Below, piece after piece: positions 40,978-50,475 of a stretch of DNA of 64,000 bases. The notes under the pieces are model-generated. The model made no database searches. It was given only the letters and a program-made list of their open reading frames with translations, and was not told where the DNA came from. This DNA comes from Chryseomonas sp014190935. GTDB taxonomy: Bacteria > Pseudomonadota > Gammaproteobacteria > Pseudomonadales > Pseudomonadaceae. Numbering within the stretch: the first letter of the stretch is position 1; each line of letters begins with the position of its first letter. Both the position numbers and the translations under genes were made by a program. The stretch covers positions 1,054,001 to 1,118,000 of the forward strand of contig NZ_JACHVV010000001.1 in the NCBI RefSeq assembly GCF_014190935.1, read 5' to 3'.

Positions 40978-41955
40978 TCAGGCGTAGGTGACGTAGACGT
41001 CGGTGAGCAGGTCTTCCGGGCCGGGCTTGGGATCGGCCTTGGCCTTGCGCACGGCATCCTCGATGAGCTGTTCCACCTCCTGGTCGATGCTGTCGAGCAG
41101 GGCGGGCTGCAACTGGCCGGAACGCGTCACCCGCTCGCGGAACTGCATCAGGCAGTCGCGCTGCTCGCGGGCCTGCTTGACCTCGTTGGGATCGCGATAG
41201 GTCTGGGCGTCGCCCTCGAAGTGGCCGAAGTAGCGGGTGAACTTCACCTCGATCAGCGAGGGGCCTTCGCCGGCCCGGGCGCGGGCCACGGCGGCCGCGG
41301 CGGCTTCGTGGACGGCGAAGAAGTCGAAGCCGTCCACCGTCACCCCGGGCATGCCGAAGCCGGCCGCGCGGTCGGCGATGTGGTCGCAGGCCACCGACCA
41401 GTTGGAGGCGGTGGCCTCGGCATAGCCGTTGTTCTCGGCGACGAAGATGCAGGGGAGATTCCACACCGAGGCCAGGTTCATGGCCTCGAACACCGCGCCC
41501 TCGTTGGAGCCGCCGTCACCGAAGAAGGCCACGGCCACGGCGTCGCTGCCCTTGAGCTTGGCCGCCAGGGCGGCACCGGCGGCCAGCGGCGCTCCGGCGC
41601 CGACGATGCCGTTGGCGCCGAGCATGCCCTTTTCCAGATCGGCGATGTGCATGGAGCCGCCCTTGCCCTGGCAGACCCCGGTCTTCTTGCCGTAGATCTC
41701 GGCCATCATGCCGTAGACGTCCACGCCCTTGGCGATGCAGTGGCCGTGGCCGCGGTGGGTGGAGGCGATGCTGTCCTCGTGGCCCAGGTGGGCCATGACG
41801 CCGGCGGCCGAGGCTTCCTCGCCGGCATAGAGGTGGACGAAGCCGGGAATCTCGCCGGTGGCGAATTCCACGTGCAGCCGCTCCTCGAAGGCGCGGATGG
41901 TGCGCATCACCCGGTAGGCATGGCTCAGGTTTTCGACGCTTGGGGTCTCGCTCAT
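40978..41955 (-). CDS. acoA: acetoin dehydrogenase E1 alpha subunit
   Basis: A 325-residue E1 alpha subunit. The TPP-binding motif is complete: GDGGSNEGAVFEAMNLASVW to ENNGYA. Other hallmarks are FVHLYAGEEASAAGVMAHLG and the phosphorylation-loop-like STHRGHGHCIAKG and KGGSMHIADLEKGMLG. It pairs with AcoB. It starts one base after the acoX stop codon, and AACAATAA sits between the GGAG site and the ATG, overlapping the acoX stop, a possible Hfq/Crc box. Length is usual for AcoA. Confidence 0.95.
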   Translation of the reverse strand: MSETPSVENLSHAYRVMRTIRAFEERLHVEFATGEIPGFVHLYAGEEASAAGVMAHLGHEDSIASTHRGHGHCIAKGVDVYGMMAEIYGKKTGVCQGKGGSMHIADLEKGMLGANGIVGAGAPLAAGAALAAKLKGSDAVAVAFFGDGGSNEGAVFEAMNLASVWNLPCIFVAENNGYAEATASNWSVACDHIADRAAGFGMPGVTVDGFDFFAVHEAAAAAVARARAGEGPSLIEVKFTRYFGHFEGDAQTYRDPNEVKQAREQRDCLMQFRERVTRSGQLQPALLDSIDQEVEQLIEDAVRKAKADPKPGPEDLLTDVYVTYA

Positions 41956-41956
41956 C

Positions 41957-41964
41957 TTATTGTT
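41957..41964 (-). promoter_or_regulatory. A-rich Hfq/Crc-type box before acoA
   Basis: On the minus strand AACAATAA, between GGAG and the acoA ATG. Its last three bases are the acoX stop codon. Confidence 0.5.
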
Positions 41965-43006
41965 CTCCAGGATTGCCGAGGGCCGACGCGGGCCGGCGGC
42001 GGACCAGCAGGCGCTGCTGCGCCGCCAGCTCCAGCACCCGCTCCACGTCGATGCTCAGGGGGCCGTCGAGGTCCAGCGTCACCTGCGGACGCGCCTCGGG
42101 GCCGAATTCGATTTCCCGCTCGCCGTCCAGCGCCAGGGTGCCGGCGGCTAGCGACAGGGTGCGCGGCTCGCCCGGCAGCAGCAGGCCGCTGGCGGCGATA
42201 CCGGCCTGGGCCAGCACGCCGGGGGCGAGGGGGACGGTCAGTTGCGCCGGCGCCTCGGGCTCCAGCCGCACCCAGCCGCCATGGGGGGCGCTGCGCGCGA
42301 CTGGATGCCAGAGGCCGCAGAGGGCCGACAGGCCGATGGCCCAGGGCTCGGCGAAGGTGGTGAAGACCTCGGCCAGATCCTCCACCCGGGTCACCGCCCG
42401 GGCGCCGAGATAGGCCTGGCGACAGACCGCCACGTCCACCAGCGCCCAGTCGCGCAGGCCGCGCTCCGGCACCTCCACCCGCAGCCGCTTGTTGCGCCGC
42501 AGCGCCAGGGCCGGATCGATGCGGCCGCTCGCCACCAGGCCACCGGCCAGGCCGGCGCTGGTGGCCTCGCGCAATTCGGGAAAAGCGTTGTTGGTGCCGG
42601 TGGACAGGGTCAGCAGCGGCAGGTCGCCCACCTCGGCGGCCACCGCTTTGTGGGTGCCGTCGCCGCCGAGCACGGCGATCACCGCCGCGCCCTGGGCCAG
42701 CAACAGCCGCGCGGCGCGCCGGGTGTCGTCCACGGTCTGGGTCAGCGGCAGATTGAGAAAGACCAGCTCCGGCCAGCGCTGCTCGCGGGCCTGGCGACTG
42801 CCACTGGCCTTGAGCACCGCGGCGGCGATACCGGTCATGTCCGGCGGCAAGAGCACCCGCTCCACCCCGGTGGCGCCAAAGGCAGCCAGCAGGCGCATCA
42901 CCACCCCGGCCTTGTCGGTGCTGGAGGTCAGGGCGGCGTTGCCGGTCAGGCGGCGCAGGTCGCGCCCCGACGCCGGGTTGGGCAGAATGCCGACGGTTAT
43001 GGGCAT
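41957..43006 (-). CDS. acoX: AcoX, NAD-kinase-like acetoin catabolism protein
   Basis: A 349-residue protein that leads the aco operon. It begins MPITVGILPNPASGRDLRRL and has the ATP-NAD-kinase-type signature VLGGDGTHKAVAAEVGDLPL and LSTGTNNAFPEL. AcoX occurs in most proteobacterial acetoin operons but its reaction is not settled. The frame is open upstream, but the GGAGG site before the ATG at 43004-43006 and the family start support this choice. A sigma-54 -24/-12 promoter (43118-43133) lies about 110 bp upstream, with enhancer-like repeats further up, next to divergent acoR. It joins acoA with one base between. Confidence 0.9.
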   Translation of the reverse strand: MPITVGILPNPASGRDLRRLTGNAALTSSTDKAGVVMRLLAAFGATGVERVLLPPDMTGIAAAVLKASGSRQAREQRWPELVFLNLPLTQTVDDTRRAARLLLAQGAAVIAVLGGDGTHKAVAAEVGDLPLLTLSTGTNNAFPELREATSAGLAGGLVASGRIDPALALRRNKRLRVEVPERGLRDWALVDVAVCRQAYLGARAVTRVEDLAEVFTTFAEPWAIGLSALCGLWHPVARSAPHGGWVRLEPEAPAQLTVPLAPGVLAQAGIAASGLLLPGEPRTLSLAAGTLALDGEREIEFGPEARPQVTLDLDGPLSIDVERVLELAAQQRLLVRRRPASALGNPGEQ

Positions 43007-43117
43007 GGCTGGCCTCCGCGGCCTGGGCCATCGATCAGGGCAGCCGTGCGGCAATGCCGGGGTGCGCTCATGGGTCTGGCCCTCTTGTCGTTGTCTTGGG
43101 AGCGTCGCAGAGCCTTG

Positions 43118-43133
43118 AGCAAGGGCGGTGCCA
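43118..43133 (-). promoter_or_regulatory. sigma-54 promoter of the acoXABC-bdh operon
   Basis: Minus strand TGGCACCGCCCTTGCT: GG at -24 and GC at -12 with exactly ten bases between, very near the consensus. Transcription would start near 43107 and run into acoX at 43006. Confidence 0.85.
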
Positions 43134-43220
43134 GGTCGCTGCGAATCCGCTGCAGGCCAGGCGGGGTGCGGTTTTGCGGGGCATCTGCAGGTGTGGCTGG
43201 AAGGCCGCGCCGCGCCGGGG

Positions 43221-43272
43221 CGTCTCACGGTTGCGACGGCAAGGCGAGACGCTGAGACGATTCGTCTCACGG
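43221..43272. promoter_or_regulatory. AcoR enhancer (upstream activating) sites
   Basis: CGTCTCACGG occurs twice (43221-43230 and 43263-43272), 42 bp or four helical turns apart. Each has an inverted partner: GAGACG at 43246-43251 and the perfect palindrome TGAGACGA-T-TCGTCTCA at 43253-43269. They lie about 90-155 bp upstream of the sigma-54 promoter, the normal enhancer distance for an activator such as AcoR. They are also near the acoR start, allowing autoregulation. Confidence 0.75.
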
Positions 43273-43370
43273 CGCGGCGGACTTGAAGGCCGGGGCCAGC
43301 GGGCGCTAAATGAAGGACAGAACAATGACCGGCCTTCCATGCCATGACCGGAATTCAGGGAGAGACGTCC

Positions 43371-45254
<1,884 letters not shown>

Positions 45255-45424
45255 GCGTTCCGCCGAACGGTCATGGCTGGCAGCGGCCGCCCTGGCATGG
45301 TAGTTACCGCAGACAACCGAAGCGGCCGGCGCCGGCATCGCTGGCCCCGGTCGTCTCGCTGCGGGACGTCAGCGCGGTCGCCGAGGAGTCACACCTCAGA
45401 CACAGACCCTGAGGAAGCCCCCCG

Positions 45425-46396
45425 ATGCGTACCCTGCCGCTGTTGCTTGCCCTGCCTGCCGCCCTGGCCCTGCTGAATCGCAGCTCGTCCCGGCGTTCGC
45501 CACGGATCGATCGCCAGCAGCTGAATGGCCGGACTATCGTTGTCACTGGCGCCTCCAGTGGCGTCGGCCGCGGCGTGGCCCTGGCGCTGGCCCGGCACGG
45601 CGCCAACCTGGTGCTGGCAGCGCGGCGCAGCGACGCGCTGGAAGCCCTGGCGGTCGAGGTCCAGGCCCTGGGCGTGGCCGCCCTGGCAGTGCCCACCGAC
45701 GTGGCCGAGGTGGCGCAGATGACCGCCCTGGCCGAGCAGGCCGAGCAGCGCTTCGGCCGGATCGATGGCTGGATCAACAACGCCGGCGTGGTGGCGGTCG
45801 GGCGCTTTGAGGAGGTACCCCTGGAAGACCACCTGCGCCTGCTGGATACCAATGTCAAAGGCGTGGTGATCGGCAGCCACCTGGCCCTGCAGCGCTTCCG
45901 GCGCCAGGGCTACGGCCGGTTGGTCAACGTGGCCTCGGTGGACGGCGAGATCCCCCATGCCTACCAGGCCTCCTACTCGGCGTCCAAGGCCGCGGTGCTC
46001 AGTCTCGGTCGGGTGCTGCAGCAGGAATTGCGCCGTGGACGCCAGCGGAACATCCAGCTGTCGACGGTACTGCCCTGGGCGCTGGATACGCCGATCTGGG
46101 GCCATGCGGCCACCTATACCGGCCACCGCGCCGACCTGCCCACCAAGGATTCACCGGACAAGGCGGTGCAGGCCATCGTCGGCGCGCTGCTGCAGCCGCA
46201 AAAGGAGATCACCGTGGGCTACAAGGCGAAGCTGGCCTATTGGGGCCATCGCCTGGCGCCGGAGCTCAACGAGCGCTTCACCGCGGCCGCGGTCCAGCGC
46301 GCCGAGATCGACTGGAATCCGGCCAAGGCCGCCACCTCGGGCAATCTGCAGCAGCCCGATCAGGCGGGACGGACGATCAGGGGTTCGAATTTCTGA
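45425..46396 (+). CDS. SDR-family oxidoreductase with N-terminal hydrophobic segment
   Basis: A 323-residue classical short-chain dehydrogenase. The N-terminus MRTLPLLLALPAALALLNR may be a membrane anchor. Then the cofactor motif VVTGASSGVGRGVALALARH (TGxxxGxG), NNAGVV and the active-site YSASKAAVLSL (Y and K). An unusual C-terminal extension (PQKEITVGYKAKLAYWGHRL and beyond) follows. This is the pattern of membrane-associated SDRs of unknown substrate common in Pseudomonas. It stands alone after acoR (170 bp), probably under its own promoter, and is convergent with a LacI-like gene. Confidence 0.82.
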   Translation: MRTLPLLLALPAALALLNRSSSRRSPRIDRQQLNGRTIVVTGASSGVGRGVALALARHGANLVLAARRSDALEALAVEVQALGVAALAVPTDVAEVAQMTALAEQAEQRFGRIDGWINNAGVVAVGRFEEVPLEDHLRLLDTNVKGVVIGSHLALQRFRRQGYGRLVNVASVDGEIPHAYQASYSASKAAVLSLGRVLQQELRRGRQRNIQLSTVLPWALDTPIWGHAATYTGHRADLPTKDSPDKAVQAIVGALLQPQKEITVGYKAKLAYWGHRLAPELNERFTAAAVQRAEIDWNPAKAATSGNLQQPDQAGRTIRGSNF

Positions 46397-46450
46397 CGGG
46401 GCCAAAGGGGCGTCCGGGGGCGGTCTGTGCGCCCGGCCGCCCGTTTGGGA

Positions 46451-46909
46451 TCAGTGGTGAGTGGAACCCGCCGCCGCTACGCCGTTATCCGGCCCGACCA
46501 CCGTCAGGTGGGCGAGCAGGCCATGGCTGCGCAAGGCGGCTTCGAGCGGTGGCACCAGGGCCGCGCGGGTGCATAGCAGCACCGTGGGGGCGACGGCTTC
46601 CAGGGCGCTCTGCCACTCCGGCCAGTCCAGCGGCGTCGCGGTATCGAGCTCCAGGCGGGGCAGCAGCGGCAGGCCCACCGCCAGCATCACCTCGCCATGA
46701 CCCTGCAACTCGGCGTCCGATCGCAGCGCGTCAGGTTCCATATGCGCAACCAGCAGGATGCGCTTATGACCAAGCGCGATCAGCTGGCGGGTGGCCTGGG
46801 CGATGCGCCGGCCCTGGGCCGTCGCCGACCGCACGCGGAGCGCGACCGGGAGGGTGGCAGGGCGGGGTGCCGGAGGCACAACAGGGGAGGCGGCAACAGG
46901 CATATCCAT
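46451..46909 (-). CDS. headless LacI-type ligand-domain protein, possibly a gene remnant
   Basis: A 152-residue protein resembling only the C-terminal part of a LacI/GalR effector domain: RIAQATRQLIALGHKRILLV, then APTVLLCTRAALVPPLEAAL and HLTVVGPDNGV. There is no HTH domain before it; the sequence upstream (46910-47098) stays open but is Arg/Pro-rich and unlike a DNA-binding domain. The ATG at 46907-46909 is tentative. It may be a decayed regulator or a small sugar-binding accessory. It stands alone between an SDR gene and a small gene on the other strand. Confidence 0.5.
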   Translation of the reverse strand: MDMPVAASPVVPPAPRPATLPVALRVRSATAQGRRIAQATRQLIALGHKRILLVAHMEPDALRSDAELQGHGEVMLAVGLPLLPRLELDTATPLDWPEWQSALEAVAPTVLLCTRAALVPPLEAALRSHGLLAHLTVVGPDNGVAAAGSTHH

Positions 46910-47090
46910 CGGGCGGCCTCCGCCATGGCGGGGCGATCGGGTCCCCCAGCTTGGCCGTCGCGGATGGCAGCTTCGTGACAGTGCCTCCAATCGCCCACCC
47001 GGCCGTTTGCCGCGCCCGCGCTGCGCGCTTGCGTTCCTCAGCGTGACGGCTAGCCTTGAGGGTACACGTCTGGTTTTAGCGAGGCCCGGC

Positions 47091-47369
47091 ATGGACAAGT
47101 TGCACGAACGTTTGGCCCAGCTCGATCCCCCGCTGCGTCACCAGCTGGAGCAAAGGGATGACGGCCTGCTGATCACCCTCATCGATGTCGATCACAATGC
47201 CCGGGTGACGCGACTGATCCGCGCCGAAGACCTGAGAGTCGAGCGGATCAACCTGGTGCTGCTGCACGCCATCAACGAATTGCGCCGCAAGGGCGCCCAG
47301 GTCCCGCTCGACAAGGACAGTGTCTTCATCAACGACCTGTCCGACCAGTGCGTCAGCTTCCACGGCTGA
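47091..47369 (+). CDS. small protein of unknown function
   Basis: A 92-residue acidic, soluble protein starting MDKLHERLAQLDPPLRHQLE. A beta-rich middle (DDGLLITLIDVDHNARVTRL) is followed by a helix (LVLLHAINELRRKGAQ) and the tail FINDLSDQCVSFHG. It resembles in size and layout the short DUF3509-type proteins of Pseudomonas, but I cannot confirm the family. The ATG at 47091 was chosen over the longer upstream frame, which is Arg/Pro-rich and lacks protein character. A GC-rich region without a clear ribosome-binding site precedes it. Its end is 3 bp from the convergent AtuA-like gene. Confidence 0.55.
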   Translation: MDKLHERLAQLDPPLRHQLEQRDDGLLITLIDVDHNARVTRLIRAEDLRVERINLVLLHAINELRRKGAQVPLDKDSVFINDLSDQCVSFHG

Positions 47370-47372
47370 CGC

Positions 47373-47687
47373 CTAGTCCTCCAGCTCCAGATCCAGCAGC
47401 GCCGCGCCCAGGCCCTTGCCGTGGGCGTCCAGCGCCAGCGAGCGGGTGACGCCGCCGCGCAGGGCGCCGGGCAGCACGAAATTCAGCGCGCCCAGGGCCG
47501 GCAATTCGTAGCGGCGCACGGGCGCGGCATCGGCCGGGCGGCTGTCGGCGAACCAGGCGGCGACCCGTTCCGCGGTAAGCGCCTGGCGCAGGAGTTCGAA
47601 GTCTTCGCGGCGATAGGCGATCACCGCCATGTTGGAAATGTCCCCCTTGTCGCCGGTACGGACGTGGGCGATCTCGCGCAGTTTCAT
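47373..47687 (-). CDS. AtuA-like small C-terminal-domain protein
   Basis: A 104-residue protein starting MKLREIAHVRTGDKGDISNM, the signature start of the AtuA-like small domain that in AtuA (acyclic terpene utilisation) is fused behind DUF1446. Here it is a separate gene overlapping the DUF1446 gene by four bases (ATGA), so the two proteins are made together and probably form one enzyme. The frame is open upstream, but family alignment fixes the ATG at 47685-47687. No catalytic residue is known to me. It is the last gene of a three-gene unit with CitMHS and DUF1446. Confidence 0.8.
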   Translation of the reverse strand: MKLREIAHVRTGDKGDISNMAVIAYRREDFELLRQALTAERVAAWFADSRPADAAPVRRYELPALGALNFVLPGALRGGVTRSLALDAHGKGLGAALLDLELED

Positions 47688-49036
47688 GGCAGCGTCTCCA
47701 GCTCCAGGGTAGGGGTGACGGCCGCACGCGGCCACAGCAGCGAGGCCACGGCGATGACCTCGCGGACCGCCTTGGTGGCGCCGCCACCGCCGGCCGGGCC
47801 ATTGGTGTAGAGGGTTTCCACCTCGTTGCCGATCTGCACCGCCGCCGCCCGGCTGGCGCAGCGGCCGACCACCCGCAGGCGCACCTCCCAGGGTTCGCCG
47901 CTGGCGCGCGCGGCCAGGGTCGCGCCGTGCAGGGCGTCGCAGCCGATCAGTTCGCAGCGCAGCTCTTCCACCGGTATGCCGCAGAGTTGCAGGCGTTCGC
48001 GCACTACCTCTGCTGCCAGCCTGGCCCGGCCCACGGCGCCCGGGCCGGCGTAGGAGATCTGGCCTTCGCCATGCCAGCCGTCGCGATAACCCACCGAGAC
48101 CTTGAGCTGTTCGGGGCGCGGCTGGCCCCGGGCCCCACTGACCGCGACCCGGTCGGGCGCGGACTGATCGAGGGCGACGCCGGAAAAGTCGGCGGTGACA
48201 TCCGGCGTCAGGTAGGCCGCCGGGTCGTGGACCTCATAGAGCAGTTGCTCGGTGCAGGTCGCCGGGGTCACGCAGCCGCCGGAGCCGGCGACCTTGGTGA
48301 GGGTCGCCTGGCCCTCGGCGTCCACCTCGGCCAGGGGAAAGCCCAGGCGGGCGAGGTCGGGGACGTCCTTGTAGCCGGGATCGGCGAAGTAGCCGCCGGT
48401 GACCTGGCCCGCGCATTCCAGCAGGTGGCCGACCAGGGTGCCGCGTCCGCGACGCGCCCAGTCATCCGCTGCCCAGCCGAATTCATGCACCAGCGGCGCG
48501 AGAAACAGCGAGGGATCGGCCACCCGGCCGGTGATGATGACATCGGCGTCCGCCTCAAGGGCCTGGACGATGCCTTCCACGCCCAGGTAGGCATTGGCCG
48601 AGATCACCCGGTCGCCCAGTTCGGCCAGGGTCTGGCCACTGTCCAGCACGGCGTCGGCCGGCAACTGGGCCAGCACGTCGTCGCCGGCCACGGCGGCGAT
48701 CTTCAGCCCGCTCATACCCAAATCCCGCGCCAGGGCCGCGACCTTGCGCGCCGCGGCGAGGGGATGGGCGGCGCCCATGTTGGTGACTACCCGCAGGCGC
48801 GGTCGCCCGGCCTGGCGCAACAGCGGCAGGATGCGGCGCATCCGTGCCTCCAGCAGCGGATCGAAACCCGTCTCGGGATCGGCCAGCCGCGCCTGTTGCG
48901 CCAGGGCGATGGTGCGTTCGGCCAGGCATTCGAAGACCAGGTAGTCGAGCCGGCCGTGCTCGGCCAGCTCCACGGCGGGTTCGATGCGATCGCCGGAATA
49001 GCCGGCGCCGCAGCCGATGCGAAGAAGACGGCTCAT
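47684..49036 (-). CDS. DUF1446 (AtuA N-terminal-domain family) protein
   Basis: A 450-residue protein covering the full DUF1446 domain: MSRLLRIGCGAGYSGDRIEP, YLVFECLAERTIALAQ, VTNMGAAHPLAAARKVAALA, DVIITGRVADPSLFLAPLVH, LVGHLLECAGQVTGGYFADP and KVAGSGGCVTPATCTEQLLY. The family is required for citronellol/geraniol use in P. aeruginosa (AtuA), yet there are no other atu genes here, and it lies directly behind a citrate-type transporter (start codon abuts the transporter stop). A role in breaking down or hydrating a di- or tricarboxylate is therefore more likely (inference). No signal peptide; cytoplasmic. Confidence 0.85.
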   Translation of the reverse strand: MSRLLRIGCGAGYSGDRIEPAVELAEHGRLDYLVFECLAERTIALAQQARLADPETGFDPLLEARMRRILPLLRQAGRPRLRVVTNMGAAHPLAAARKVAALARDLGMSGLKIAAVAGDDVLAQLPADAVLDSGQTLAELGDRVISANAYLGVEGIVQALEADADVIITGRVADPSLFLAPLVHEFGWAADDWARRGRGTLVGHLLECAGQVTGGYFADPGYKDVPDLARLGFPLAEVDAEGQATLTKVAGSGGCVTPATCTEQLLYEVHDPAAYLTPDVTADFSGVALDQSAPDRVAVSGARGQPRPEQLKVSVGYRDGWHGEGQISYAGPGAVGRARLAAEVVRERLQLCGIPVEELRCELIGCDALHGATLAARASGEPWEVRLRVVGRCASRAAAVQIGNEVETLYTNGPAGGGGATKAVREVIAVASLLWPRAAVTPTLELETLP

Positions 49037-50347
49037 CTAGAAGACTCCCAGGAGCAGGGCGGTCAGGGTCATGAGCACCGAGGCCGCGAACAGGAAGGGG
49101 ATGGTGAAGCGCTGGTGATCGGCCAGGTCCAGCTTGCACAGGCCCACCAGCAGGAAGGTCGCCGGGGTCAAGGGGCTGACCGGGAAGCCGGTGGTGTGCA
49201 CCCCGAGCAGCGAGGCCTGGGCCACCTGCACCGGATCAACCCCCAGGTTGCGGCCAACCTCGGCGATCACCGGCATGACGCCGAAGTAAAAGGAATCTGG
49301 ATCGAACAGCAGGCTCAGCGGCATGGACAGGAAGCCCACCACCGCCGGGATCAGCTGGCCATGCCCGGCCGGGATGCCGGCCACCGCCACCTGGGCCATG
49401 GCCTTGAGCATGCCGCTGCCCTGCATGATGCCGGTGAAGACGCCGGCGGCGAACAGGATGCTGGCCATGGTCAGGGCGGTCTTGGCGTGGGCGTCGATGC
49501 GCGCCTTCTGGGCGTCCACCGACGGGTAGTTCAGGCACAGTGCGGCCACGGTGCCGAGCATGAACATCACCACCGGATCGACCCAGCCGGCGATCATCAC
49601 GCCCATCACCACCAGGGTCAGCAGCAGATTGATCCAGAAGCGCCCTGGGCGACGCAGGGCACGCTCGGCCTCGCTGAGCACCCGCTCCGGCGCGGCACCG
49701 GCGCCACCGCCGGCCAGCCAGGGCGCCTGGCCGGCCAGGGTCAGGCGCTTCTCCTCGCGCCGCCCGAGCCACCAGGCGCTGGCGAAGACGAAGGCCAGGC
49801 CCACCAGCTGCACCGGGATCAGCGGCTGGAACAGATCGGCCACCGGCACGTGCAGGGCGGCGGACGAGCGCAGCACCGGTCCGGTCCAGGGCAGGAAGTT
49901 GACCCCGGCGGCCATGGCGGCTACGCAGGCGAGGATGCGCCGGTCCAGTCCGAGGCGGGTATAGAGCGGCAGCATGGCTGGGATGGTCACCAGGAAGGTC
50001 ACCGCACCGGAGCCGTCCAGGTGCACCAGCAAGGCGAGCAGGGCGCTGCCGCAGACGATCCGCGTCGGCCGGGTGCCGACGGTGCGCAGGATGCGGTCGA
50101 TGATGGGGTCGAGCATCCCGGCGTCGGTCATGATGCCGAAGAACAGGATGGCGAAGACGAACATGCCGATCACCGGGGCGACGCCCTTGATGCCGGCGAT
50201 GATGAAGGCACTGGTGCCCAGGCCGAAGCCACCGATCAGCGCGGCGGCGATGGGGATGACGATCAGGGCGACCAGGGGCGAGACGCGTTTGCTCATGACC
50301 GCGACGAGCAACGCGAGAATGGTGACGACACCGAGCAGGGCGAGCAT
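49037..50347 (-). CDS. CitMHS-family citrate/tricarboxylate transporter, second copy
   Basis: A 436-residue CitMHS carrier with about twelve membrane segments. It starts MLALLGVVTILALLVAVMSK and carries FGIMTDAGMLDPIIDRIL, LVHLDGSGAVTFLVTIPAML and DPDSFYFGVMP, parallel to the copy at 14476-15789 but clearly diverged, so the substrates probably differ. AAGGAG at 50353-50358 (complement) supports the ATG at 50345-50347. Upstream CACAACAACAAAA (50393-50405) is a Hfq/Crc-type box. First gene of a unit with DUF1446 and the AtuA-like protein, divergent from a LysR regulator. It probably imports the acid that the two enzymes process. Confidence 0.88.
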   Translation of the reverse strand: MLALLGVVTILALLVAVMSKRVSPLVALIVIPIAAALIGGFGLGTSAFIIAGIKGVAPVIGMFVFAILFFGIMTDAGMLDPIIDRILRTVGTRPTRIVCGSALLALLVHLDGSGAVTFLVTIPAMLPLYTRLGLDRRILACVAAMAAGVNFLPWTGPVLRSSAALHVPVADLFQPLIPVQLVGLAFVFASAWWLGRREEKRLTLAGQAPWLAGGGAGAAPERVLSEAERALRRPGRFWINLLLTLVVMGVMIAGWVDPVVMFMLGTVAALCLNYPSVDAQKARIDAHAKTALTMASILFAAGVFTGIMQGSGMLKAMAQVAVAGIPAGHGQLIPAVVGFLSMPLSLLFDPDSFYFGVMPVIAEVGRNLGVDPVQVAQASLLGVHTTGFPVSPLTPATFLLVGLCKLDLADHQRFTIPFLFAASVLMTLTALLLGVF

Positions 50348-50392
50348 GGCGGACTCCTTGGACCGTGGCGCGGCAGGCGGGCGCACGGGAGG

Positions 50393-50405
50393 TTTTGTTG
50401 TTGTG
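50393..50405 (-). promoter_or_regulatory. A-rich Hfq/Crc-type box in the citMHS leader
   Basis: Minus strand CACAACAACAAAA, 46 bases before the transporter start, within the probable 5' leader. It is farther from the start than the other boxes. Confidence 0.4.
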
Positions 50406-50466
50406 GGTCCAGTATTCGAAGACGTCCGATGTCCTGTAAATTGGAATCTTCCGAAGCAGCGTTCAG

Positions 50467-50474
50467 AAAAACAA
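50467..50474 (+). promoter_or_regulatory. A-rich leader in place of a ribosome-binding site
   Basis: AAAAACAA lies directly before the LysR ATG at 50476 where no GGAG-like sequence exists. It matches AANAANAA. Confidence 0.4.
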
Positions 50475-50475
50475 A

